A stretch of DNA of 64,000 nt from Aliikangiella sp. G2MR2-5 (GCF_015687155.1 NZ_JADPQF010000001.1:434001-498000), one strand, 5' to 3'. Numbered from the stretch's first letter, positions 17,016 to 25,361 are shown. The notes: a model not told the origin generated them from the sequence alone. Program-made: numbers and translations.

Positions 17016-18380
17016 ATGTCTGCTAATGTGTCAAATTTGCCAGGTGGTCATTCTGCGCTTAATGGTAACAACATACAAAGCGGTAGCCACAACCAGGGAG
17101 GTTCCAATCAGGGAAATTTGCGACCTGTAGCGAGCCAGGAGAATATTGATTCAACTCGGCATGCTGTTCATAAACTGCTGAATAAAAGCGAAGCATTTAA
17201 TGCGCTAGACGAAAATAAACGTCGAGCACTAGCGAATGACTTGGTTCATATTGGCACTTATCTGGCAGAGCCGGATGGAATGCGGATTAATCCGAATAAA
17301 CAGAGTGAACCAGTAAGAGCAATGGCAGAGGATGGCGTAAGAAGGAATAGCCAACAGTCGGGTGACGGTACATTCAATGCGCAAGCTGCGCGAGAAGGTG
17401 CCGCTGTAGCGGGTGCTCTATTAGAAGCTGTAAATTTTCCTGAGTTTGTTTCCGGATTAATTGACGGAGTTTTTCATTCGATCGTTTCCAGTTCAATCGA
17501 ACAGATGGAAGCTTACGCAAAACTGGTCGCCGATGTTTCCAAAAGTATCAACCAGTTTAGAGATGAAAACACTACTCAGAATCAAGGGAGAGATCATCTG
17601 GTAGACAGCTTTCCAGATATATTTGAACTCAGCGTTGATACCGGAGAGTTTGGTTCAGATTTTGGAAATTTTGACGGTGAGGGTGAAAGTCAAAGACCGG
17701 GGCCTCGCGTAGTTTTACGGGATGGAGTTAATCAAAGAGATGCAGTTGAAAGAATTAATAACGAACTGCCGTTGGAAGAGCCGTTAACAAGAATTGATGA
17801 TAATTTAGTGGAGGCTTTACTTGTTCCTGCGGCCAGAACCCAGCTGGCAACCAGCAGACAACAGCTATTGGCTACAACGATAATGATGGGAATTAATCGG
17901 GTGGTCGTAACTGATGGTAGAATTGCTGCCAAGGTTATGTATGACTTCCGAGCAAGAGATAACATGAAATATCGTAATAGCGCTCAACAGTTTGATTACG
18001 GTGATCAGCGAATCACAACAAGTGAAGGAGCTTACGAATCGGATAGTGCCTACAATAGTCAAGGGGCAAGTATGAGTTCCGATGGTGACTACAATGGCGG
18101 CAGGCGAAGTGGTAGCTATTACTCGAAAGGGCAGTATAAAAATACGTCTCAGCCGGTACTTAAGCTTGCATCAGCTTCACAAACCGATATTGACGCGGAC
18201 TTGTCTACCAAAGCTTCATTATCCGGGACAGTGGAAGTTAATTTCAAAAGTGACTACCTGCCACTCGAAAAGTTAGCCAACCCTGAGTCTATTGCGGCGA
18301 TCCAAATGAATGCTCAACCAGGAATGGTAAAAAATCTGGCAAATCGGCCACAAAATTCAAGCGGGAGTTCCGGTTCTTAA
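17016..18380 (+). CDS. paralogous family protein 2 (unrecognised family)
   Basis: A 454-residue member of the four-copy family. An N-terminal Gly/Asn/Ser-rich stretch leads into a helical block (about residues 45-90) with VHKLL, SEAFNAL, NKRRALA and LVHIGTYLA, shared with copies 3 and 4 but not copy 1. Block A (about 142-205) has FPEFVSGLIDGVFHSIV and SIEQMEAYAKL. Block B (about 280-320) has RQQLLATTIMMGINRV and DGRIAAKVMY. Block C (about 400-430) has GTVEVNFKSDYLPLEKLA. A Tyr/Ser/Gly-rich insert separates B and C. AGAGGAG lies 6 bases before the ATG. No signal peptide. Function unknown. Confidence 0.8.
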   Translation: MSANVSNLPGGHSALNGNNIQSGSHNQGGSNQGNLRPVASQENIDSTRHAVHKLLNKSEAFNALDENKRRALANDLVHIGTYLAEPDGMRINPNKQSEPVRAMAEDGVRRNSQQSGDGTFNAQAAREGAAVAGALLEAVNFPEFVSGLIDGVFHSIVSSSIEQMEAYAKLVADVSKSINQFRDENTTQNQGRDHLVDSFPDIFELSVDTGEFGSDFGNFDGEGESQRPGPRVVLRDGVNQRDAVERINNELPLEEPLTRIDDNLVEALLVPAARTQLATSRQQLLATTIMMGINRVVVTDGRIAAKVMYDFRARDNMKYRNSAQQFDYGDQRITTSEGAYESDSAYNSQGASMSSDGDYNGGRRSGSYYSKGQYKNTSQPVLKLASASQTDIDADLSTKASLSGTVEVNFKSDYLPLEKLANPESIAAIQMNAQPGMVKNLANRPQNSSGSSGS

Positions 18381-18454
18381 GGCTTTAATCAGACTAGATT
18401 AAGTCGATTTACAAAACCTTAGGTTAGAGAAATTTTTTCGATAGGACTTTGCAG

Positions 18455-19690
18455 ATGTCACAGAATAACCTGGCGCTAGCCGCTCAAAAAAATGATGAGA
18501 ATGAACCTGCTTGGTTAGCTGATTCAACTTTGTCTGCCGTACGTCCACATGTTAAACGGTTGCTTCAACAATCTCCTGGATTTAGAGAGCTGGCTCCGGA
18601 TAAACAACGTGAGATTGCAAAAAATATGGTTCATGTTGCTGCATATATGAGTAATCCTCAGGGATTAGCGGAACAGGAACTGACGCCGGGGCAAAGTATA
18701 CTATCTCACGCGCAAGCGGACGGTGTTAAACAAGCCAAAAATAAGGCTTCCGATAAAATTGGAACTTTTGCTGGGTCAGACTTTGAAGCGGGGGCGTTAA
18801 AGCAAGGAGTTGAACAATACAAAGAACTGATAGGTGCTGTTGACTTTCCAATGTTCGTTGGAGGCTTAATAGAGAATGTCTTTCAGGCGATAGTTAATGC
18901 ATCGATTCAGCAAATGGAAGCTTATGCTGAAATGCTAAAAGCTGTCGCGCAAACTGTTGATCAATTTGCACAGGAAAATATTAGCCTGAATAATGCGCGA
19001 GATTGGTTAACGGATAAATTTCCGGGACAGCTCACATTAAGCGAAGAAAATATCGAAGATACAGGCAGTCCACAACTTGCTGTTGCAACAGAAGATGAAG
19101 ATGCCTTTTATTCGCAAATTAATCAGGAAATGGAGCTGGCTCGTCCGGTGAGTGATTTGTCAGATCCTGAAGAAGAATCTCGCCTGGTTCAGGCTGCTCG
19201 TCTTCAAATGGCCAAGTCGAGACAACAAATGCTCGCTTCTATGGTTGTTCTAGGCATAAACAGGATTGTCGTTACTGACGGTGCAATAAAAGCAAAGGTG
19301 GTTTTTCAGCTAAAAGCAAAAGACAGCGCGAAACGCGAAGCCAAAGCGTCACTCTATGACAGAGATTCAAGCTACAACAGAAATACTTCTTACGCTGGCG
19401 CGCATTTTGGCTGGGGAGGCGCAGCTTCAAAAAATACTAATGTTCAAAGTCATATGACTGCAGTTTCTTCGGCAGTAGATGAAGACTCAGAATCAAAAGC
19501 AGAATTAAAAAGTAAGCTTACCGGCGAAGTGAACGTTAATTTTAAATCGGATTATTTCCCGATGGAAAAACTTGCGTCCCCGGGTATGATTTCTGCAATT
19601 CAAGGCAATGCTACTCCTTATGATCCTAATTATTTGCCGGGTAAAAGAGAGGCTCAAACTTCCAATAGTGGCGATACCAGTTCGTCTTAA
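18455..19690 (+). CDS. paralogous family protein 3 (unrecognised family)
   Basis: A 411-residue member of the four-copy family and the cleanest example of its layout. The N-terminal helical block (about 20-70) has VKRLLQQ, FREL, KQREIA and MVHVAAYM. Block A (about 128-195) has FPMFVGGLIENVFQAIV, SIQQMEAYAEM, VDQF and ARDWL. Block B (about 255-295) has RQQMLASMVVLGINRI and DGAIKAKVVF. Block C (about 350-385) has GEVNVNFKSDYFPMEKLA. The ATG at 18455 is preferred over a TTG at 18449 because AGGA sits 8 bases before it. Closest by eye to copy 2, which lies directly upstream, consistent with local duplication. Confidence 0.8.
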   Translation: MSQNNLALAAQKNDENEPAWLADSTLSAVRPHVKRLLQQSPGFRELAPDKQREIAKNMVHVAAYMSNPQGLAEQELTPGQSILSHAQADGVKQAKNKASDKIGTFAGSDFEAGALKQGVEQYKELIGAVDFPMFVGGLIENVFQAIVNASIQQMEAYAEMLKAVAQTVDQFAQENISLNNARDWLTDKFPGQLTLSEENIEDTGSPQLAVATEDEDAFYSQINQEMELARPVSDLSDPEEESRLVQAARLQMAKSRQQMLASMVVLGINRIVVTDGAIKAKVVFQLKAKDSAKREAKASLYDRDSSYNRNTSYAGAHFGWGGAASKNTNVQSHMTAVSSAVDEDSESKAELKSKLTGEVNVNFKSDYFPMEKLASPGMISAIQGNATPYDPNYLPGKREAQTSNSGDTSSS

Positions 19691-19724
19691 AGTTTAGGGG
19701 TTGTTAGATAAGGAGTTGATGACT

Positions 19725-20789
19725 ATGGATAATAAATTAGCATTCAAAGAATTTTCAGCAATTGAAGCTGCTGATTCTGGTTTCAGTGATTCTACTATCC
19801 GTAGTACTCCCCCAATTAATGTTGAGCAGCTACAACTGGCGGTGAGCTTTGCTCATGGCCTGGTGATTGACAACGCATCGAGTCTTGCAATGAGCATGCA
19901 AGAAGTCGGTGACGTAGCATTGCCAGACCTTAATATTGATGGCAACTCTGCCGCGCGTGACTATTCCGCACTCAAAACATTGTCACCACTATATCTGGCC
20001 TTCGAGTTAGAGCAGGCTGGGGTACTCAAGACTGCAGAGAGAATTTCTGGTTTGTTTTTTAGCGGTGCGATAACCCAGCCTCTTGGGGAAGCTGAATCAT
20101 TGATTAGAGAGTTCTGGCAAAACAGGCGTCAACGTTTGAACAGGCAAGAGAGAGAATCCCTATTTCAACAGACTTTTGAATATCGATATTTTTACCCTCA
20201 ATTTAGTCGACTGTGTCAGGCTATCGTCGCATTAGCGGATAATACTCACAGGGATATTCAAGAGGAGGTACAGCTGGATTTCGCATTGCAAAATTTACGA
20301 GAATACTTGTTTTCTCGTTCGTTTGGTATGGTCACTTATGTTGCGGAAGATATTCTCTCTGCCATTACATCCGCACTGACTTTTCTCAAACAACCTCATG
20401 TTCTAGGAGCATTTCATGTAAGAAGTCTATGGGAATTACTTTCGGTCAGTACAAGTGAAAACCAGTATAAGATACGACAATACGCAGAAATGGCGAGTGC
20501 AGGAATGTATTTAATAAACTGGGTTTCATCTCCGCAGGCTGGTCAGCTACAACTTCAGAATAAGGATATTTCGCAGCGAATTTTTTCAGCAGCCCATCGC
20601 TGGCTTTTGGCATTCTCAGCTCTGGAGTCTATTCAGCACAAAAGTCTTGGTCAAAATTCTCGAAATCAATTAGGGGCGACTCCTTTTAGCACTTCAACAT
20701 TTGAGTCGACTGAATATGAATCTGTGACCTATAGCCGTGCAGCTCGAGATCAGGCAAACAGTCAAATGTTGTCAAGCTGGATAAGTTAA
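19725..20789 (+). CDS. 354-residue hypothetical protein sharing a domain with the 577-residue operon protein
   Basis: Not recognised. Predominantly helical. Residues 195-275 align by eye with residues 400-480 of the protein at 14178 (GM-x-x-Y, L-x-x-P-x-x-L-x-AF, R-x-x-W, then an INW/IRW segment), so the two appear to be distant paralogs. The start at 19725 is chosen because AGGAG at 19711-19715 is 9 bases upstream; ATG 19719 is too close and a TTG at 19701 is poorer. The stop codon overlaps the next ATG by one base (TAATG). No signal peptide or membrane helix. Confidence 0.72.
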   Translation: MDNKLAFKEFSAIEAADSGFSDSTIRSTPPINVEQLQLAVSFAHGLVIDNASSLAMSMQEVGDVALPDLNIDGNSAARDYSALKTLSPLYLAFELEQAGVLKTAERISGLFFSGAITQPLGEAESLIREFWQNRRQRLNRQERESLFQQTFEYRYFYPQFSRLCQAIVALADNTHRDIQEEVQLDFALQNLREYLFSRSFGMVTYVAEDILSAITSALTFLKQPHVLGAFHVRSLWELLSVSTSENQYKIRQYAEMASAGMYLINWVSSPQAGQLQLQNKDISQRIFSAAHRWLLAFSALESIQHKSLGQNSRNQLGATPFSTSTFESTEYESVTYSRAARDQANSQMLSSWIS

Positions 20790-22531
20790 TGGGTCAACTA
20801 GCCAGAGCGCAGAAGCTTTATAGTGAAGAGCAGGGGGCTCCTCCAATATGGTTGCGTTCAGCTGTTCGCGAAGTGCTTGACAAGTCAGATGGTTTTCATC
20901 AGTTAGAACCTGAGAAGAAGAGAAGCCTGGCGCAAGCCATGGTCAAGGTTTCTTCAATGGCAGCAAAGTTAATCGCAGAGGAAAGCCTGGCTGAACAAAA
21001 AGTCAATCAATCGGAAATTTCGCGCGATGGAACTTTTGAGTCAGGGCTGTCAGAGCTAAAAGATGCACCGGTATTGGCTTACGCTCAAAGTCAACCTGAG
21101 TTTGGTGAATCCGCTAATCGAATTGCCGGCGTAACGAGAAACGTGCTAAATGCTGTGTCCTTTCCAAGGTTTGTAACCGACCTGGTAAACGGGGTATTCG
21201 AAGCAATGTTAAATTCGACATCACAACAAATGCAAATGTATGTTGAGCTGCTTAACAATGTTTCTGCATCAGTAGAAGGGTTTGAGCAGACCCAATTTTC
21301 GGCACATGGTATTCGAGTGTGGCTTACTGAACAGTTTCCTGATGCCTTTGTATTGCAAGGGGGGGATGACGATTTCGGTTTTGACGATGAGGATGATGAG
21401 CCTGACGAGGATGCCGAACCACCAAGGCTTGCTCTGCGCAATGGTGGTAGTATGCCGAGTCAGGATGCTATGAGGGCTGTCTTTGGCTTGACTCCGGGAG
21501 AAAATATTTCAGCTAGCAATCCTGAGCAGCTGGTTCCCTATGCTAGAAGACAGGTTGCTCGACAGCGCCAGCAGATGCTCGCCACAATGGTGCAAATGGG
21601 AATGCAGCGCATTGTTATTGATAGCGGTAAAATTAATGCCTCGATGCGTTTTCACATTGATACGCGTAGCGCTGCAAATCAGGATCGCGGCAGAGAGTTT
21701 GGCATGCAGAACAGAGTTAAGGCTGCCGGAAGATTTGGCATGGGACCCTGGGGAGCATCGGCCGAAGTTGAAAATAATATCAGTTATGTTTCAACTCAGA
21801 GGAGCCAACGTACCGAAGAAATTAATACTGATCTGGAGTTAAATTCGTCAGTTGAATTGAATTTTAGAACTGATTATTTGCCGCTAAATGAGATGGCGGC
21901 TGAAGCGCAAGCGGACAGAATACGTCGGGCATCTCTAAATCCTTCAGCCGCCAATGATACGAGTGCTGGAGACAGAGCAACGAGGCAAAGAGAACAGAGA
22001 GCTGCTGAGAGAGAAAGGGCGAATCGAATGCAACTTAATCAGCCTAATACTGCCTCCACTCCACTCACCCCTCCTGCCTCAGGTTCTGTTAGCTCTAATA
22101 ACCAAAGCCAAAACAGGCAGTCCGCCAGCAGTGGTACTTCTAGCAGTAGCCGTTCTTCACCCAGAAATGCGTCTGGCGGCAGTACATCCAGCGGCAGTAC
22201 ATCCAGCGGCAGTACATCCAGCGGCAGTACATCCAGCGGCAGTACATCCAGCGGCAGTACATCCAGCGGCAGTACATCCAGCGGCAGTACATCCAGCGGC
22301 AGTACATCAAGTGGCAGTACATCCAGCGGCAGTACATCCAGCGGCAGTACATCCAGCGGCAGTACATCAAGTGGCAGTACATCAAGTGGCAGTACATCCA
22401 GCGGCAGTACATCCAGCGGCAGTACATCAAGTGGCAGTACATCAAGTGGCAGTACATCAAGTGGCAGTACATCCAGTGGCAGTACATCCAGTGGCAGTAC
22501 ATCAAGTGGCAGAACATCCAGTCGACGTTGA
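20789..22531 (+). CDS. paralogous family protein 4 with C-terminal GSTSS repeat tail
   Basis: A 580-residue member of the four-copy family. The N-terminal helical block (about 15-60) has VREVLDKSDGF, LEPEKKRSLA and MVKVSSMAA. Block A (about 124-190) has FPRFVTDLVNGVFEAML and QQMQMYVEL. An acidic stretch (about 195-215) is followed by block B (about 255-295, RQQMLATMVQMGMQRI) and block C (about 350-375, SSVELNFRTDYLPLNEMA). It diverges more than copies 2 and 3, for example GM-QR for GINR. After block C comes an Arg/Glu-rich helix, a Ser/Asn-rich linker, and residues 464-578 consisting of GSTSS pentapeptides. It is coupled to the previous gene (TAATG) and ends the operon. Confidence 0.8.
   Translation: MGQLARAQKLYSEEQGAPPIWLRSAVREVLDKSDGFHQLEPEKKRSLAQAMVKVSSMAAKLIAEESLAEQKVNQSEISRDGTFESGLSELKDAPVLAYAQSQPEFGESANRIAGVTRNVLNAVSFPRFVTDLVNGVFEAMLNSTSQQMQMYVELLNNVSASVEGFEQTQFSAHGIRVWLTEQFPDAFVLQGGDDDFGFDDEDDEPDEDAEPPRLALRNGGSMPSQDAMRAVFGLTPGENISASNPEQLVPYARRQVARQRQQMLATMVQMGMQRIVIDSGKINASMRFHIDTRSAANQDRGREFGMQNRVKAAGRFGMGPWGASAEVENNISYVSTQRSQRTEEINTDLELNSSVELNFRTDYLPLNEMAAEAQADRIRRASLNPSAANDTSAGDRATRQREQRAAERERANRMQLNQPNTASTPLTPPASGSVSSNNQSQNRQSASSGTSSSSRSSPRNASGGSTSSGSTSSGSTSSGSTSSGSTSSGSTSSGSTSSGSTSSGSTSSGSTSSGSTSSGSTSSGSTSSGSTSSGSTSSGSTSSGSTSSGSTSSGSTSSGSTSSGSTSSGSTSSGRTSSRR
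22178..22522 (+). repeat. 15-bp in-frame minisatellite encoding (GSTSS)22 plus one variant unit
   Basis: Twenty-two uninterrupted 15-base units encode Gly-Ser-Thr-Ser-Ser, followed by one altered unit (GRTSS) and two arginines before the stop. The last two codons of each unit vary between TCCAGC, TCAAGT and TCCAGT, while the GGCAGTACA part is constant. Variants fall in blocks, as expected from slippage or unequal exchange. Because the unit is a multiple of three with no stops in other frames, long spurious reading frames open here on both strands. Confidence 0.97.
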
Positions 22532-22848
22532 TTGATGTAAGCCTGCCTGTCCCAAAAATGATAGGTTGATCGCGGTTGACTTTTAATTTTTCTCTTTACC
22601 TTTACTATCTAAACCGAAAACTATTTTGCACCTTAAACTTATCTTTCAGTCGGTGCAGTTGAAATACTCATTTCTTGCTTACGACTATATCCATCATTGA
22701 AAATGATTTAAGATACTTATACAAAAACAGGAGCAAAATATCGCGCCTGGAGAATAAGAATGAGTAAGTTTGAAGCTTGAATAAGTATGCAATTAGATGA
22801 TTAACCTGCTCATCTCAGCTGTAAACTACCAACTAAGGGAAATGAATA
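22532..22848. other. intergenic region after the multi-peptidase operon
   Basis: About 317 bases. No clear intrinsic terminator for the operon was found. A possible promoter for the following gene has TTGAAA at 22697-22702 and a TATACA at 22718-22723, but the 15-bp spacing is short, so this is weak. Nothing else recognisable. Confidence 0.4.
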
Positions 22849-23319
22849 ATGAAGAAAACTCTTAACTTGATCCTGTTAATACTTTTTTGCTCATCGGTTT
22901 ACGCTCAGGAAGAGCGTTCTTTTGGCGAAGGAGCCAAGATGGACAAGCTCGTACCTATTTCAACAGTTCTGGCGTCCCCGAATAATTATTTAGAGAAAGA
23001 AATTACAGTGGCAGGAACAATTGTTTCTGTATGTAGTAAAAGAGGATGTTGGATGAAACTGGCATCAGATAAAAAGTTTCAGACAATGAGAATTAAGGTC
23101 AGAGATGGTGATATGGTGTTTCCATTTAATGCAAAAGGACAGACAGCATACGCAACTGGCATATTAAAGCCGATTGAATTAACGAAAGAAAAGGCTATTG
23201 CCTATTTGTCTCATCTGGCACAAGAAGCTAAAGAGAAGTTTGATCCTGAGAGTGTCACCGGTGGAATGACCATCTACCAGCTTTCGCCTAATGGTGTGAC
23301 TATCAAGTACGCTAATTAA
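22849..23319 (+). CDS. DUF4920 family exported protein
   Basis: A 156-residue protein with a typical signal peptide (MKKTLNLILLILFCSSVYA, cleavage near residue 19). The mature part resembles DUF4920: an OB-like small domain with ITVAGTIVSVCSKRGCWMKL and a later IRVKDGDMVFPF-type strand. The CxxxxCWM segment is the characteristic cysteine motif and may bind a metal or be redox-active; the role is not established. Probably periplasmic. A PepSY-associated membrane protein gene follows about 50 bases later. Confidence 0.78.
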   Translation: MKKTLNLILLILFCSSVYAQEERSFGEGAKMDKLVPISTVLASPNNYLEKEITVAGTIVSVCSKRGCWMKLASDKKFQTMRIKVRDGDMVFPFNAKGQTAYATGILKPIELTKEKAIAYLSHLAQEAKEKFDPESVTGGMTIYQLSPNGVTIKYAN

Positions 23320-23370
23320 TTGTTTATTGACGTGGCCAGCATTTTTTCATTACGTCCAGTAGAATCCACC

Positions 23371-24003
23371 ATGAATCAATCAGAAATTATACAACAAGGC
23401 GATTCTCGTTCAATCGAATTTACAAAAATACGATTGGGCGTGAATAAGAGTAAGGGAAACGCTCGCAGGATTATCAGAGCCTTACACAGAGATATTGGTT
23501 ATTTCTGCGTCGGAATGACTATTGTGTTTGCCATTTCTGGATTGGCAGTGAATCATATTGACGACTGGAATCCAAATTACGAAGTTAGCCGTCTAACCAA
23601 ATCAATAGAAATATTGCCTCAGTTGAAAGAAAGTGAACAACTTAATTCGATCCTGTTGAAGCAATTAGAACTGGATATTGAGTTGCGAGCAGAGTTCTGG
23701 GAGTCGGAAAATCGATATAAGCTTTTTGCCCAGAAAGATATGACTATAGACGTAGATTTTTCGAAGCAGCTTGCGGTTATCGAGTCTGTAAAACCTCGAC
23801 CAGTGTTAAGCCTTTTTAATCGACTACACCTTAATGATGCTCACAAAGCATGGGTTATTTTTTCCGATATTTTTGCTGTCCTTTTATTGTTTTTAGCCAT
23901 TTCTTCGTTCTTTATGCTAAAAGGCAAAAAAGGCGTACAGGGGCCAAAAGGACTTTGGGTGTTGGCAGGGTTGATGGTGCCGGGTATATTTTTCTTTATC
24001 TAG
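23371..24003 (+). CDS. PepSY-associated transmembrane protein
   Basis: A 210-residue membrane protein from the ATG at 23371; an upstream TTG at 23320 would add 17 residues with no ribosome site. RALHRDIGYFCVGMTIVFAISGLAVNH is the usual first helix of PepSY-associated TM proteins (about residues 35-62 of this start). A periplasmic domain of about 90 residues follows, then HLNDAHKAWVIFSDIFAVLLLFLAISSFFML and a last hydrophobic segment. Such proteins are often linked to iron or metal reductases. Paired with the DUF4920 gene upstream, it may serve a common envelope function. Confidence 0.75.
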   Translation: MNQSEIIQQGDSRSIEFTKIRLGVNKSKGNARRIIRALHRDIGYFCVGMTIVFAISGLAVNHIDDWNPNYEVSRLTKSIEILPQLKESEQLNSILLKQLELDIELRAEFWESENRYKLFAQKDMTIDVDFSKQLAVIESVKPRPVLSLFNRLHLNDAHKAWVIFSDIFAVLLLFLAISSFFMLKGKKGVQGPKGLWVLAGLMVPGIFFFI

Positions 24004-24030
24004 ACTATCTTAATAGAGACAGAACAATCG

Positions 24031-24060
24031 GGAGCCCAGGTAAGGGCTCCAGTTAGTTTG
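24031..24060. terminator. possible bidirectional terminator hairpin
   Basis: A 7-bp GC-rich inverted repeat (GGAGCCC / GGGCTCC, 24031-24037 and 24044-24050) with a 6-base loop, between the convergent PepSY-type and desaturase genes. The T-runs on either side are short, so efficiency is uncertain. Confidence 0.45.
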
Positions 24061-24064
24061 CTAA

Positions 24065-25249
24065 TCAAGCATATTGGTGAACAAGGTTTTTCCATACTCT
24101 TTGTTGTTGTAGCAGGTTTAGTTTAAATTCCTTATAGCGTTGATTAAGTTGGCTTAACTCTGCTTTTTCCATTAGCTGTGTCCTGGTTGATTCGAGCCAG
24201 TCCTTTTTTATTTTATAGTAGTCATTCATTTTCAAAATCAATGACTCGTATTCTATTTGTAATCTTTCAATCAGCTCTTCTTTTTCGGGCAAGCTAAGTT
24301 GTGTTAGTTTTTTAGTGGTCTTTGCTAGTTGTTGTGCTGCAATAGCCTTGGCGATCTTTGCTTCCGGAATACGTTTCAGATTTTTAGCCAGGCCAAGAAA
24401 AGCGAGACATCGGATAAACCACTTGGTTGGATCGAACTGCCACCATTTAATCGCATTTCGATAATCATATTGAAACGCATGATGAAAATTGTGATACCCC
24501 TCGCCGTAAGTAAGTAGTGCAACAAGGGGATTATCCTTTGCAGTATTTTCAGCATTATAAGGTTGTGAGCCCCACATATGAGCAAGCGAGTTAATAAAAA
24601 AAGTGACATGGTGGCTGATTACGAGTCGCACAAAGCCAACAAGAATTATGCTACCCAGAACATTGCCATTGATTAGCCCGAAAAGAAGCGGAAAACCAAA
24701 GTTTGTCAGAAGTACCAGCAATAGATAATTACGGTGCTGCCACATTACGACTGGATCTCTCTGAAGATCTTTGACGTTGCTGTAATCAGTGTAACGGTGC
24801 GCCTGATACTCCCTTAGCATCCAGCCAATATGTGAATACCAGAATCCCATCTTGGCTGAGTAGGGATCTTTGTCATTATCATCGACATAGCGGTGATGTA
24901 TTCGATGATCTGAACTCCAGTGCAGTGCGCTGTTTTGAATAGCAAATGCGCCACCAATCGCATAAATTATCCTAATCCAGCTCTGCGTTTCATAAGCTCG
25001 GTGAGACCATAGGCGATGATAGCCTGCAGTTATGGACATACCACAAAACCCTGTTGCCAGTATGAAAATCAGCCAGGTTTGCCAGTCAAGATCATAAAAT
25101 GCAAGATAGACTGGCAGACCAACTATCGCAATCAAGAAAGTTAAACTGAATACCGCAACATTTAGCCAAATGATCGGTGGCCGGGTATTGTGTGGAGAAT
25201 GATTAAAAGAGTTTTGCTGGGACTTTGTATCTGAATGATCTTTCTGCAT
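24065..25249 (-). CDS. acyl-CoA delta-9 desaturase, DesB-like
   Basis: A 394-residue membrane fatty-acid desaturase. Three histidine boxes are intact: HRLWSH near residue 78, HRIHH near 115 and HNFHH near 255, which bind the di-iron centre. Four hydrophobic segments flank them. It introduces a cis double bond into saturated acyl-CoA using oxygen. The last 100 residues are charged and coiled-coil-like, as in the longer DesB-type desaturases of Pseudomonas. The gene is divergent from a FabR/DesT-type regulator, with a perfect palindrome between (25344-25361), indicating control by membrane lipid state. Confidence 0.9.
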   Translation of the reverse strand: MQKDHSDTKSQQNSFNHSPHNTRPPIIWLNVAVFSLTFLIAIVGLPVYLAFYDLDWQTWLIFILATGFCGMSITAGYHRLWSHRAYETQSWIRIIYAIGGAFAIQNSALHWSSDHRIHHRYVDDNDKDPYSAKMGFWYSHIGWMLREYQAHRYTDYSNVKDLQRDPVVMWQHRNYLLLVLLTNFGFPLLFGLINGNVLGSIILVGFVRLVISHHVTFFINSLAHMWGSQPYNAENTAKDNPLVALLTYGEGYHNFHHAFQYDYRNAIKWWQFDPTKWFIRCLAFLGLAKNLKRIPEAKIAKAIAAQQLAKTTKKLTQLSLPEKEELIERLQIEYESLILKMNDYYKIKKDWLESTRTQLMEKAELSQLNQRYKEFKLNLLQQQRVWKNLVHQYA

Positions 25250-25343
25250 TGATAAAACCGTTACTATCTATTTTTAATTCGAAAATGCGATTCGATTAAA
25301 ATCTGAATTCGCTTTTTGATTATAGCTAATCAAATTTTATTTC

Positions 25344-25361
25344 AGCGTACAAGTGTACGCT
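25344..25361. promoter_or_regulatory. FabR/DesT-type operator between desaturase and regulator genes
   Basis: AGCGTACA and its exact reverse complement TGTACGCT are separated by two bases (AG). This resembles the FabR operator of E. coli fabA/fabB as I recall it. It lies between the divergently transcribed desaturase (start 25249) and TetR-type regulator (start 25493), and a near-identical site occurs upstream of fabA in this same window (45527-45544). Repression of the desaturase and autoregulation are inferred. Confidence 0.82.

Noticed and set aside
22178-22522. Possible CRISPR array
   Set aside because: The repeats are contiguous 15-bp units in a coding frame with no spacers and no cas genes nearby.
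4635-22531. Secondary-metabolite biosynthetic cluster because of the SARP regulator
   Set aside because: No polyketide, non-ribosomal peptide, terpene or RiPP-modifying enzyme is recognisable; the content is peptidases and unknown structural-looking proteins.
21954-22535. Long reading frames rich in VHPAA (plus strand) and WMYCR (minus strand, 22140-22517)
   Set aside because: They arise only because the 15-bp repeat has no stop codons in other frames; the GSTSS frame continues a real gene with shared family domains.
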